From CAYLOP01 sp964385305 (GTDB lineage: Bacteria > Chloroflexota > Anaerolineae > Anaerolineales > E44-bin32), in NCBI GenBank assembly GCA_964385305.1, contig CAYLOP010000019.1, positions 1 through 35,361 on the forward strand: DNA of 35,361 nt, in the 5' to 3' direction. The notes under the pieces are model-generated. The model ran no database searches. It was not told the DNA's origin and was given only the letters and a program-made list of their open reading frames with translations. Made by a program: the position numbers and the translations under genes. Of the stretch, positions 7,809-15,108 are shown in pieces (position 1 is the first letter of the stretch; each line of letters begins with the position of its first letter).

Positions 7809-9040
7809 AGAAGGCTCCGAACCTGACAAGCATGACTGCACCTGCACGCCGGCGTCGACTGACGCTGGGGGCGGATCCTTGGCTGGTGGTGTTGACCATC
7901 GTGCTGGTTTGTTTTGGTTTGGTGATGGTTTACTCGGCCAGTTGGGATGTGTCTTGGCGGTTGCTGGACGATCCGAATGCGCTTTTCCGTTCGCAGCTTC
8001 TCCACATTGGTTTCGGACTTGTCACATTGCTCGTCGCAGCTTGGTTCCCGATACCCTGGCTGCGCCGGTTTGCGCTTCCAATCATGATCGCCACGATCCT
8101 TGCGCTCGTTGCTGTGCTTCTTGTAAATCTCGGATCTGAACACAAGCGGGCATTTATTGGTGAATCTATTCAGCCGTCCGAGTTGGCGAAGTTGGCGCTG
8201 ATTATCTATTTGGCCGTCTGGATGGAATCGAAGGGCGACCGCCTAGCGGATATGGGCTACGGACTTATGCCGCTGATTTTGATCATGGGTCTCGTTGGTG
8301 GATTGATTTTATTGCAGCCCGATCTCAGCGCTGGGCTGACGGTAGGTGTTGTGGCGGTAACGATGTTCTACCTGGCTGGCGCCCGACTTTGGCAGGTGGC
8401 CATGATGATGCTAGGGGGCAGCGGGTTGGCTTATATCTTGGTCCGCGTCACAACCACTGGGCAGGAGCGATGGAAGATGTTTCTTGGAGGTCTTGTTGAT
8501 CTTCAGGAAGCTTCCTATCACGTTCAGCAGTCGCTGCAGTCGTTCTACTCGGGCAGTATTCTTGGGCGCGGTCTTGGCGCCAGCCGGGGGAAATTCGGCT
8601 TTCTCCCCGCGCCGCACACCGACAGCATTTTCGCAATTGTCGGGGAAGAATTAGGGCTGTTGGGGGCGCTTGGGATCATCGCGCTCTTTTGCCTATTTGT
8701 GTGGCGCGGTTTTCATGTAGCCTTACATGCTCCCACACGTTTACAGAAGCTCTTGGCCAGTGGGATCACATTCTGGATCGGTGTCGAAGCGCTGATCAAC
8801 ATGTCAGTCTTATTGGGACTCCTCCCGTTTGCCGGTAATGCCTTACCCTTCTTCAGCTTTGGGGGGTCGAGCTTGGTGACTACGCTTACTGGCGTCGGCA
8901 TATTGCTCAATATCTCTCGCAAGGTGCCAGAGTCGGATGAATTGAGAGGTCAAGTTGCGAATCTTGGTAGCAGCGGGCGGAACTGGGGGCGGCGTATATC
9001 CCGCCTTAGCCGTCGTCGAAGCGCTCGGCAGGCACGCTGA
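7805..9040 (+). CDS. ftsW: SEDS peptidoglycan glycosyltransferase FtsW
   Basis: 411 residues, about ten transmembrane segments. FtsW polymerises lipid II into glycan strands at the septum with FtsI as partner. SEDS signatures: G-L-V-M-V-Y-S-A-S in TM1, Q-P-S-E-L-A-K-L-A, Q-P-D-L-S-A-G, the loop around S-I-L-G-R-G-L-G-A-S-R-G-K-F-G-F-L-P-A-P-H-T-D-S-I-F, G-E-E-L-G-L-L-G and L-P-F-x-S-F-G-G-S-S-L-V. ATG 7805 overlaps the murD stop. The last 28 residues (about 384-411) form a cytoplasmic, arginine-rich tail and are encoded by the same DNA as the first codons of murG in another frame (86 bp overlap). Confidence 0.95.
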   Translation: MKKAPNLTSMTAPARRRRLTLGADPWLVVLTIVLVCFGLVMVYSASWDVSWRLLDDPNALFRSQLLHIGFGLVTLLVAAWFPIPWLRRFALPIMIATILALVAVLLVNLGSEHKRAFIGESIQPSELAKLALIIYLAVWMESKGDRLADMGYGLMPLILIMGLVGGLILLQPDLSAGLTVGVVAVTMFYLAGARLWQVAMMMLGGSGLAYILVRVTTTGQERWKMFLGGLVDLQEASYHVQQSLQSFYSGSILGRGLGASRGKFGFLPAPHTDSIFAIVGEELGLLGALGIIALFCLFVWRGFHVALHAPTRLQKLLASGITFWIGVEALINMSVLLGLLPFAGNALPFFSFGGSSLVTTLTGVGILLNISRKVPESDELRGQVANLGSSGRNWGRRISRLSRRRSARQAR

Positions 9041-10055
9041 GGTGCTTTGGGTGGGCGCCGAAGGAGGGATGGAAGCCTCCCTGGTCCGCCGCATCGGCAT
9101 TGCGTATCAAGCAATCCCGGCAGCGGGGGTCCATGGTGTTGGCGTGCGACAGTTGCCAGGTAACGTGAAACGCTTGGTGAAAGGGGTTCTTCGTGCCCGG
9201 CAGGTCATTCGCGCCTTTCGACCTGACGTGCTGTTCTTCACGGGTGGTTATGTGGGCATCCCTGTCGCATTGTCCGGACGACGACTGCCGAAGGTCGTTT
9301 TTGTGCCCGACATCGAGCCCGCGCTAGCGTTGCGTTTGATCGCGCGGATGGCGGAGGTCATCACGGTTACGACAGAAGCTTCTCGCGAGTTTTACAAAGG
9401 CGATAAGAGGATCGTTGTCAGTGGGTATCCGACGCGTGAGAGCCTGCAAGAGATTACAAGGGAGCAGGCTTGCATCAACATGAACCTAGATTGTGAGAAA
9501 CCGGTCCTGTTGGTCTTTGGCGGTAGTAGAGGGGCTCGTTCAATCAATCAGGCACTATGGAAATGTCTGCCCATTATGCTGGCGAAAACCCAGGTCGTTC
9601 ATATCACCGGTGAGTTGGATTGGCCGCGTGTGGAGGAAGTGCGTAAGGAACTCGCACAATCCTTGAGCCGCGACTACCACGTCTTCCCCTACCTGCACGA
9701 GGAGATGGCATCTGCCTTGGCAGCTGCCGATCTGGTGGTCTCTCGAGCTGGTGCGGCTGTTCTGGGAGAGTATCCCTTGTTTGGGTTGCCCGCCGTGCTG
9801 GTCCCATACCCACATGCTTGGCGCTATCAAGAAATGAACGCGGCATTCTTGGAGGAAAAGGGCGCAGCAGTTCGGATCGTGGATGAACGGCTCGCCCAAG
9901 ATTTGATGGGTACGGTGGAGGGCTTACTGGAAGATCGAGAACAGTTGAGGTCAATGGGCGCCGCCGCACGTTCGATGGCGGTCCCTCACGCGGCCCAATC
10001 GATCGCAGCGGAAATTACGCATCTGGTTGAAGCAAAAGGCGGAGCGCATGGTTAG
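8955..10055 (+). CDS. murG: Lipid II synthase MurG (UDP-GlcNAc:lipid I N-acetylglucosaminyltransferase)
   Basis: 366 residues from TTG 8955, chosen because translation from it gives exactly the family N-terminus M-R-I-L-V-A-A-G-G-T-G-G and because AGAGG (about 8944-8949) lies at good distance. GT-B fold, peripheral on the inner membrane face; adds GlcNAc to lipid I. The N-terminal glycine loop reads G-G-T-G-G-G-V-Y-P, with Gly13 where E. coli MurG has His. The second loop F-G-G-S-R-G-A-R-S-I-N (about 180) and the UDP-GlcNAc region S-R-A-G-A-A-V-L-G-E ... G-L-P-A-V-L-V-P-Y ... Y-Q-E-M-N-A are present. The start lies inside ftsW (86 bp overlap), so its translation probably depends on ribosomes finishing ftsW or on the internal Shine-Dalgarno. 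Confidence 0.94.
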   Translation: MRILVAAGGTGGGVYPALAVVEALGRHAEVLWVGAEGGMEASLVRRIGIAYQAIPAAGVHGVGVRQLPGNVKRLVKGVLRARQVIRAFRPDVLFFTGGYVGIPVALSGRRLPKVVFVPDIEPALALRLIARMAEVITVTTEASREFYKGDKRIVVSGYPTRESLQEITREQACINMNLDCEKPVLLVFGGSRGARSINQALWKCLPIMLAKTQVVHITGELDWPRVEEVRKELAQSLSRDYHVFPYLHEEMASALAAADLVVSRAGAAVLGEYPLFGLPAVLVPYPHAWRYQEMNAAFLEEKGAAVRIVDERLAQDLMGTVEGLLEDREQLRSMGAAARSMAVPHAAQSIAAEITHLVEAKGGAHG

Positions 10056-10581
10056 CCTGGTCGTAGTCTTTATCACTTTCATCATCCTGTTCGCAATCAT
10101 TGGAGGGATGCGCGGCTGGGCGAAAGAACTGCTTGCAACGAGTTCGATTGTGCTGGCACTTTTCCTTATGCAAATCCTGGATCACCACATTCGACCGTAT
10201 TACACAGCACTCATGATGCAGCCGCCAGCGACACAATTTATGATCCGCGGCGCGATGCTCGTTTTACTGGCGTTCTTTGGCTATCAAACACCGAATATCC
10301 GGGCGCTGCAGCCGAAAATGGTCCGTGAACGGTTACAAGATATATTGTTGGGGATTTTCATGGGCGCCTTGAACGGTTATCTGCTCGTTGGGTCTCTGTG
10401 GTTCTTTCTCCACGACCTTAACTATCCGACCTCCCTGGTTCAAATGCCGACGGAGGGGACGGAGTTGTTTGAGCAGATCCAATCCCTAATCCATTATCTC
10501 CCTCCAAGCGTGTTGCCCATTCCGCAGATTTATTTTGCGGTCGGTATCGTATTTGTATTCATTATTGTGGTGTTCGTATGA
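10048..10581 (+). CDS. CvpA-like polytopic membrane protein
   Basis: 177 residues from ATG 10048 (Shine-Dalgarno GGCGGAG just upstream; a TTG at 10027 would add seven charged residues and is less likely). Five hydrophobic segments: about residues 3-19, 27-44, 66-79, 98-121 and 161-176. The motif G-G-M-R-G-W-A-K-E-L-L-A-T-S-S-I-V-L after the first segment, and G-A-L-N-G-Y-L-L-V-G in the fourth, resemble the CvpA family (colicin V production / membrane proteins of unclear role). It overlaps murG by 8 bp and murC by 4 bp, so it is a built-in member of the operon. The family assignment is by motif style only; function in cell-wall synthesis is inferred from location. Confidence 0.72.
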   Translation: MVSLVVVFITFIILFAIIGGMRGWAKELLATSSIVLALFLMQILDHHIRPYYTALMMQPPATQFMIRGAMLVLLAFFGYQTPNIRALQPKMVRERLQDILLGIFMGALNGYLLVGSLWFFLHDLNYPTSLVQMPTEGTELFEQIQSLIHYLPPSVLPIPQIYFAVGIVFVFIIVVFV

Positions 10582-11951
10582 AGAGGAGAATACATCTGGT
10601 GGGTATTGGAGGCGCTGGATTATCTGCAATCGCACGTGTTTTGCATGAACGGGGAGAGACGGTGACCGGTTCTGATCAATCGCATTCAATCTATACGCAA
10701 GCGCTCGAGCAGATCGGTATACCGGTAGTGTACGGTCATCGAGCCGAGAACGTGGCGGGAGCAGATGTGGTCTTAGCGTCATCCGCCGTGCCGGATTCCA
10801 ACGTGGAGCTGGAGACGGCGCACGATGCCGGCATTCCGGTTCTCCGTCGAGCAGCTTTCTTGGGTGAGCTGACGTCAGAAAAGCAAACGATCGCGGTTGC
10901 TGGCACGCATGGCAAGAGTACGACAAGCGGGATGATCGCCTGGCTATTAGACCAGGCGGATCGCTCGCCCAGCTTCATCGTGGGAGGTGTGCTGATCGAC
11001 TTCAACACCAATGCCCATTCGGGGACTGGACCACTTTTTGTGATCGAAGCAGACGAATACGCCCATACATTCTTGGGATTGCACCCGTCGGTGGCGGTGG
11101 TGACCAACGTGGAACATGATCACCCCGACACCTATCCGACAGCAGCGGAATTCCAAGAAGCTTTTCGAGCGTTCGCAGGGCAGGTGAAGGATTTGCTCGT
11201 GGTCTGTGAGGATGATCCAGTGGCTTCTTCCCTACATCCAGAAGGTGTAGCCAGAATCACGTACGGTCTTGGAGGTGATGCAGTCTGGCGGGCGGAGGAG
11301 ATCCGGCAAAATGCGGCCGGGGGCTCAGATTTCCTGGTCCTGCACCATGATGAGGTGCTCGGTCTTGCAAGAACACGTCTGCCAGGTGAACACAATGTGC
11401 TAAACACGCTGGCTGCGCTGGCTGTCGTCGATCACTTTGGGGTTGATTTCAAAGAAGCGCGAGAAGGACTTACAGCGTTTCGGGGCGTTGGGAGGCGCTT
11501 CGAAATCCTGGGGGAGATGGCAGGTGTGACGGTGGTGGATGATTATGCCCATCATCCGACGGAGATACGAGCCACCTTGCGCGCTGCTCGTCAACGTTTC
11601 CCTGGCCAAACCCTATGGGCGGTCTTTCAACCGCATACTTTTTCCCGGGCACGAATCTTGCTACATGAGTTTGTAACGGCGTTTGAGGATGCGGATCATG
11701 TCATTGTCACGGAAGTTTTCGCCTCACGGGAGAAGCCGGACCCGGAGATGAGCGGGAGCGTGATTGCAGAGCAGATTGAACATCGTGACGTGCGCTTCTG
11801 CGCCACTTTATCTCAAGCCGAGGAGGATCTCCTGGAGCGTGTCCGCCCTGACTCTGTCGTTGTGACCTTGAGTGCAGGAGACGGTAATGAAGTCGGGAAA
11901 ATGTTGCTTCAGAATCTCTCCAAGCCAGAAGGAGGCAAATCGCATGCGTGA
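10578..11951 (+). CDS. murC: UDP-N-acetylmuramate--L-alanine ligase MurC
   Basis: 457 residues. MurC adds the first residue (L-Ala) to UDP-MurNAc with ATP. N-terminal domain: I-H-L-V-G-I-G-G-A-G-L-S-A-I-A (about 5-19) and S-S-A-V-P; ATPase domain P-loop A-G-T-H-G-K-S-T-T-S (about 108-117), E-A-D-E-Y and N-V-E-H-D-H-P-D; C-terminal domain G-V-G-R-R-F-E, D-D-Y-A-H-H-P-T-E-I, F-Q-P-H-T-F-S-R. All are standard for MurC, as is the length. ATG 10578 overlaps the CvpA-like gene (ATGA); the last 8 bp overlap the 58-aa small gene. Confidence 0.96.
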   Translation: MKRRIHLVGIGGAGLSAIARVLHERGETVTGSDQSHSIYTQALEQIGIPVVYGHRAENVAGADVVLASSAVPDSNVELETAHDAGIPVLRRAAFLGELTSEKQTIAVAGTHGKSTTSGMIAWLLDQADRSPSFIVGGVLIDFNTNAHSGTGPLFVIEADEYAHTFLGLHPSVAVVTNVEHDHPDTYPTAAEFQEAFRAFAGQVKDLLVVCEDDPVASSLHPEGVARITYGLGGDAVWRAEEIRQNAAGGSDFLVLHHDEVLGLARTRLPGEHNVLNTLAALAVVDHFGVDFKEAREGLTAFRGVGRRFEILGEMAGVTVVDDYAHHPTEIRATLRAARQRFPGQTLWAVFQPHTFSRARILLHEFVTAFEDADHVIVTEVFASREKPDPEMSGSVIAEQIEHRDVRFCATLSQAEEDLLERVRPDSVVVTLSAGDGNEVGKMLLQNLSKPEGGKSHA

Positions 11952-12120
11952 GAATAAGCGACGAATTTTCGAGATAGACCGTCGGATGGAGCTCAGACTT
12001 CGGTTAGCTTCGAAGCGATTGGGCGATCGCGAGTATTTCAGTCCAATTGCGGAATACATTGCTGGTCAGCCGGAGCGAGAGGTGGTTGACCGCTTGATTG
12101 AGAGAGTACGCCGTCTATGA
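11944..12120 (+). CDS. Small basic protein of unknown function between murC and murB
   Basis: 58 residues from ATG 11944. The start is set by a perfect AAGGAGG at 11929-11935, the strongest ribosome-binding site in the dcw operon; the frame extends further 5' inside murC but has no comparable signal. The protein is highly charged (M-R-E-N-K-R-R-I-F-E-I-D-R-R-M-E...), predicted mostly helical, without membrane segment or cysteines, and ends E-R-V-R-R-L. It overlaps murC by 8 bp and murB by ATGA, so it is locked into the operon. I do not recognise it. The precise coupling on both sides argues that it is a real gene rather than a spurious frame; it could be a small divisome/Mur-complex adaptor, which is speculation. 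Confidence 0.72.
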   Translation: MRENKRRIFEIDRRMELRLRLASKRLGDREYFSPIAEYIAGQPEREVVDRLIERVRRL

Positions 12121-13097
12121 CGACGATGTCTTTGCCCACAGCCAAAGTTAATGCGTTGCGAGAGGCTTTTGGCGGCGAATTACGCCTCAATGAGCCTATA
12201 GCTCAGCATACGTCTGCACGCATTGGCGGCGCGGCTGATTTCTTGCTGGTCGCTCGTACGGCGGGGCAATTGACGCAGTTCTCACAAACGCTTTGGAATC
12301 TAGAGGTTTCGTTCCGGGTGATCGGTGGAGGCTCGAACATTCTGGTTTCGGACGCTGGGATCCGCGAGGTGGTGGTGCTCAACCAAGCCCGGAATGTCCG
12401 TTTCATCGAATCGGAGCAGGACCCACGGCTTCGCGCGGAATCCGGAGCATCTTTGGCAAACGTGGCTCAGCGCGCGGTTTCACGAGGATGGACAGGGCTG
12501 GAGTGGGCTGCCACCGTCCCGGGGACGGTGGGCGGGGCTGTTGTCGGGAATGCTGGAGCCTACGGTGGGGACATTGCCCAGTGTTTGGAGGTGGCCGAGA
12601 TCTTGCAACCATCGAAGGGGGTCGTGTCGTGGGCGTCGGAGCGGTTTGCGTATGCCTACCGTGATAGCTGGTTGAAGCGCAATCCAGGCCAGTCCATCGT
12701 CATCACAGCGACGTTTCACTTGGAGCGTGCGTCACCGGAGGAGACGAAAGCGACGATGGATGCTTTCGTCGCACAGCGCCAGCAGTCTCAGCCGCGGGGC
12801 GCAAGCATGGGTTCTATGTTTAAGAATCCGCCCGGTGATTATGCGGGGCGGATGATTGAGGAGGCTGGTCTTAAGGGCATGCAATGTGGGAACGCGCAGA
12901 TCAGCACGCAACACGGGAATTATTTTATCAATCTGGGGGGCGCGACTGCCACCGATGTGAAGGAACTCATCGACATCACGCGTTTGAAGGTGGCAGCCCT
13001 ATTCGGTGTTGAATTAGTGTTGGAGGTTGAGTTGGTCGGTGATTGGAAGGTTGGGTTGAACGATGCCGCGATCACGTCGGTAGGAGGCGGGCGTTGA
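12117..13097 (+). CDS. murB: UDP-N-acetylenolpyruvoylglucosamine reductase MurB
   Basis: 326 residues, FAD-dependent cytoplasmic enzyme that reduces UDP-GlcNAc-enolpyruvate to UDP-MurNAc with NADPH. Visible: H-T-S-A-R-I-G-G-A-A-D (about 29-39), FAD-binding I-G-G-G-S-N-I-L-V-S, G-L-E-W-A-A-T-V-P-G-T-V-G-G-A-V-V-G-N-A-G-A-Y-G, Y-A-Y-R-D-S, and the catalytic block G-S-M-F-K-N-P with the active-site serine, then G-L-K-G and the C-terminal H-G-N-Y-F-I-N. The short form without the tyrosine-loop of E. coli MurB indicates a type II MurB. ATG 12117 overlaps the small gene; the stop overlaps the ddl start (TTGA). Confidence 0.95.
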   Translation: MTTMSLPTAKVNALREAFGGELRLNEPIAQHTSARIGGAADFLLVARTAGQLTQFSQTLWNLEVSFRVIGGGSNILVSDAGIREVVVLNQARNVRFIESEQDPRLRAESGASLANVAQRAVSRGWTGLEWAATVPGTVGGAVVGNAGAYGGDIAQCLEVAEILQPSKGVVSWASERFAYAYRDSWLKRNPGQSIVITATFHLERASPEETKATMDAFVAQRQQSQPRGASMGSMFKNPPGDYAGRMIEEAGLKGMQCGNAQISTQHGNYFINLGGATATDVKELIDITRLKVAALFGVELVLEVELVGDWKVGLNDAAITSVGGGR

Positions 13098-14203
13098 CGG
13101 ATCGATTGAAAGTTGGCGTCCTGTTCGGTGGAAGATCAGGGGAGCATGAAATCTCCCTGATGTCTACGCGTTCGCTGATCGGGGCGATGGACCCAGCGAG
13201 ATATGAGGTCATCCCGATCGGCATCACGCATGCGGGGCATTGGCTTCATGGGGAACACGCACTCGATCATTTCGAGCAGGGTTCGACCGACACGCTTGAG
13301 CCTGTGTTGATGATTGGTGAGCCAGGGCAGAAAACCCTCTATCGACGGCTTGAGGGTGGGGGGTTGGAGCCACTGTACCAGTTGGATCTCATCTTCCCCG
13401 TGCTGCACGGCACGTTTGGTGAAGATGGCACGCTGCAGGGCTTTCTGGAGCTGGCCGAGATGCCCTATGTGGGAGCCGGTGTGCTCGGTTCATCCGTGGC
13501 GATGGATAAGGGATTGTTCAAGCATGTCATGCGTGCCAACCAAATACCTGTTGTGGATTGGGTGGTTGTACTCTCATCTCAACTCGAGCAGGACATGGAT
13601 GGCGTACTGCAGAAAGCGGAAGCTGTGGCGCCGTATCCGTTATTCACAAAGCCTGCGAATCTTGGGTCCTCAGTTGGCGTTAGTAAATGTGAAAGTCGAT
13701 CGGATCTCATCGAGGGTGTATTGGATGCAGCGCGATATGACCGCAGGATCCTGATCGAACGCGGCGTGAATGCGCGCGAGATCGAGGTGAGCGTCTTGGG
13801 GAATGATGATCCGGAAGCCTCGATCCCGGGAGAGATCGTTCCGAGCGATATCTTTTACTCCTACAGAGCAAAATATATTGATGACGCCTCGGATTTGCTG
13901 ATCCCGGCCCCGATCGACGAGGGCACAGCTGAAGAAGCGCGCACGCTCGCGATACAGGCATATAAGTTAATCGACTGCGCCGGAATGGCGAGGGCGGATT
14001 TTCTGCTCGATCGTGTAAGCGGTGTGCTGTATCTAAATGAGATCAACACCATCCCAGGGTTCACCCGCATCAGCATGTACCCCAAGTTGTGGGAGGCGAG
14101 CGGTGTGGCATATCCGGAATTGGTGGATCGACTAGTTGAACTGGCATTTGAGCGGCATGCACAGAAGGAGAGGTTGATGCGGATATATGGGGGTGAGGGA
14201 TGA
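13094..14203 (+). CDS. ddl: D-alanine--D-alanine ligase
   Basis: 369 residues from TTG 13094 (TTGA overlap with murB; Shine-Dalgarno GGAGG at 13083-13087). A longer frame from 13043 exists but would precede the conserved start V-G-V-L-F-G-G-R-S-G-E-H-E-I-S-L. ATP-grasp enzyme making D-Ala-D-Ala for MurF. Other hallmarks: F-P-V-L-H-G-T-F-G-E-D-G-T-L-Q-G (about 112-127), Y-V-G-A-G-V-L-G-S-S-V-A-M-D-K, K-P-A-N-L-G-S-S-V-G-V-S-K, R-E-I-E-V-S-V-L-G, and the metal-binding C-terminus A-R-A-D-F-L-L-D ... Y-L-N-E-I-N-T-I-P-G-F-T. Ends inside the ftsQ start (ATGA). Confidence 0.95.
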   Translation: MTDRLKVGVLFGGRSGEHEISLMSTRSLIGAMDPARYEVIPIGITHAGHWLHGEHALDHFEQGSTDTLEPVLMIGEPGQKTLYRRLEGGGLEPLYQLDLIFPVLHGTFGEDGTLQGFLELAEMPYVGAGVLGSSVAMDKGLFKHVMRANQIPVVDWVVVLSSQLEQDMDGVLQKAEAVAPYPLFTKPANLGSSVGVSKCESRSDLIEGVLDAARYDRRILIERGVNAREIEVSVLGNDDPEASIPGEIVPSDIFYSYRAKYIDDASDLLIPAPIDEGTAEEARTLAIQAYKLIDCAGMARADFLLDRVSGVLYLNEINTIPGFTRISMYPKLWEASGVAYPELVDRLVELAFERHAQKERLMRIYGGEG

Positions 14204-15108
14204 CGTTTCGCGAGCAGGCGCTCGATGGGACTATGTCGCGATCCGAACGGGTGCGCGCACGGCGTGCTCGGGTGGAGCGTGAGTTCGAACCAGCGCCTCG
14301 AGAGTGGCGGCGGAAACCACCACGTACGCGTCGACCACGTCGTCGTCTCGATATTGCACTTGCTCCAGAGCGAGCTGTTGAGGTTCGGCTCCCGGCACCC
14401 CCGACCTTCAGGATGCGGGATCGCCTGATGACCGCGGCACTTTTAGCGGCTGCTCTTTGGTGGCTCGCTGGTGTGCTTTCCTCTACGCGATTTCATGTGG
14501 CTGAAGCAGCGGTCCATGGAAACACATTGCTGAGCGCCTCCCAGGTTCGGTCCTCCGCTAAGGTGGACGGCAAGCTTATCTTTGTCGTTAACACGGAAGA
14601 AGTTGCCAGCCGCTTGCAGGAGTTACCTGAGGTATCCACGACGGCCGTAGAGGTACACTGGCCCAATACGGTGGACATTCATGTACAGGAGCGCCAGCCC
14701 GTTGTGGCGTGGAACGATGCCGGTCGGACGTGGTGGCTGAGTCCAGATGGTACAGGAATCGTCGAGCGCGATGCGGCTTTGAATCTGGTGCATGTGGAGA
14801 CCGAAGAGCCATTTTTGCAGATCAGCGAAGATGCACTATTACCTGTTATTGAGCCGAGCTTGCTCCAGTCGGCTATTACTTTGAAGGAAAAACTGCCTGA
14901 GGTCGATCACCTGCAGTATGACCGCCAATACGGCTTGGGGTATGAGGATCCACGCGGCTATCTTGTGTACTTTGGCGCTGAAGGCGACATGGCGCTGAAA
15001 ATGCGCATCTATGAAGCCATTGTGTCGAAGCTAGAAGGAGAAGGCAATCCGGTAGACATGGTCAATGTAGCAGATCCTTCAGCGCCATATTTTCGTTTGG
15101 TGAGGTGA
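14200..15108 (+). CDS. ftsQ: Cell division protein FtsQ (POTRA domain)
   Basis: 302 residues. The long N-terminal cytoplasmic part (residues 1-74) is strongly arginine-rich; one membrane segment follows (about 77-93, MTAALLAAALWWLAGVL), then an extracytoplasmic POTRA domain (about 97-168: F-H-V-A-E-A-A-V-H-G-N-T-L-L-S ... L-P-E-V-S-T-T-A-V-E-V-H-W-P-N-T-V-D-I-H-V-Q-E-R-Q-P-V-V-A-W) and the FtsQ/DivIB domain. It bridges FtsL/DivIC and FtsWI at the septum. Position between ddl and ftsA is canonical. ATG 14200 overlaps ddl; an internal ATG at 14233 (MSRSERVRA) is a possible shorter start. Confidence 0.93.
   Translation: MTFREQALDGTMSRSERVRARRARVEREFEPAPREWRRKPPRTRRPRRRLDIALAPERAVEVRLPAPPTFRMRDRLMTAALLAAALWWLAGVLSSTRFHVAEAAVHGNTLLSASQVRSSAKVDGKLIFVVNTEEVASRLQELPEVSTTAVEVHWPNTVDIHVQERQPVVAWNDAGRTWWLSPDGTGIVERDAALNLVHVETEEPFLQISEDALLPVIEPSLLQSAITLKEKLPEVDHLQYDRQYGLGYEDPRGYLVYFGAEGDMALKMRIYEAIVSKLEGEGNPVDMVNVADPSAPYFRLVR

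Noticed and set aside
13043..13093. 17-residue N-terminal extension of D-Ala-D-Ala ligase
   Set aside because: It overlaps murB coding sequence, lacks family similarity, and a TTG with GGAGG spacing at 13094 explains the start better.
14283..14298. tRNA T-arm-like string GAGTTCGAACC
   Set aside because: It lies within the arginine-rich coding part of ftsQ and has no acceptor or anticodon stem around it; no tRNA was found in the window.
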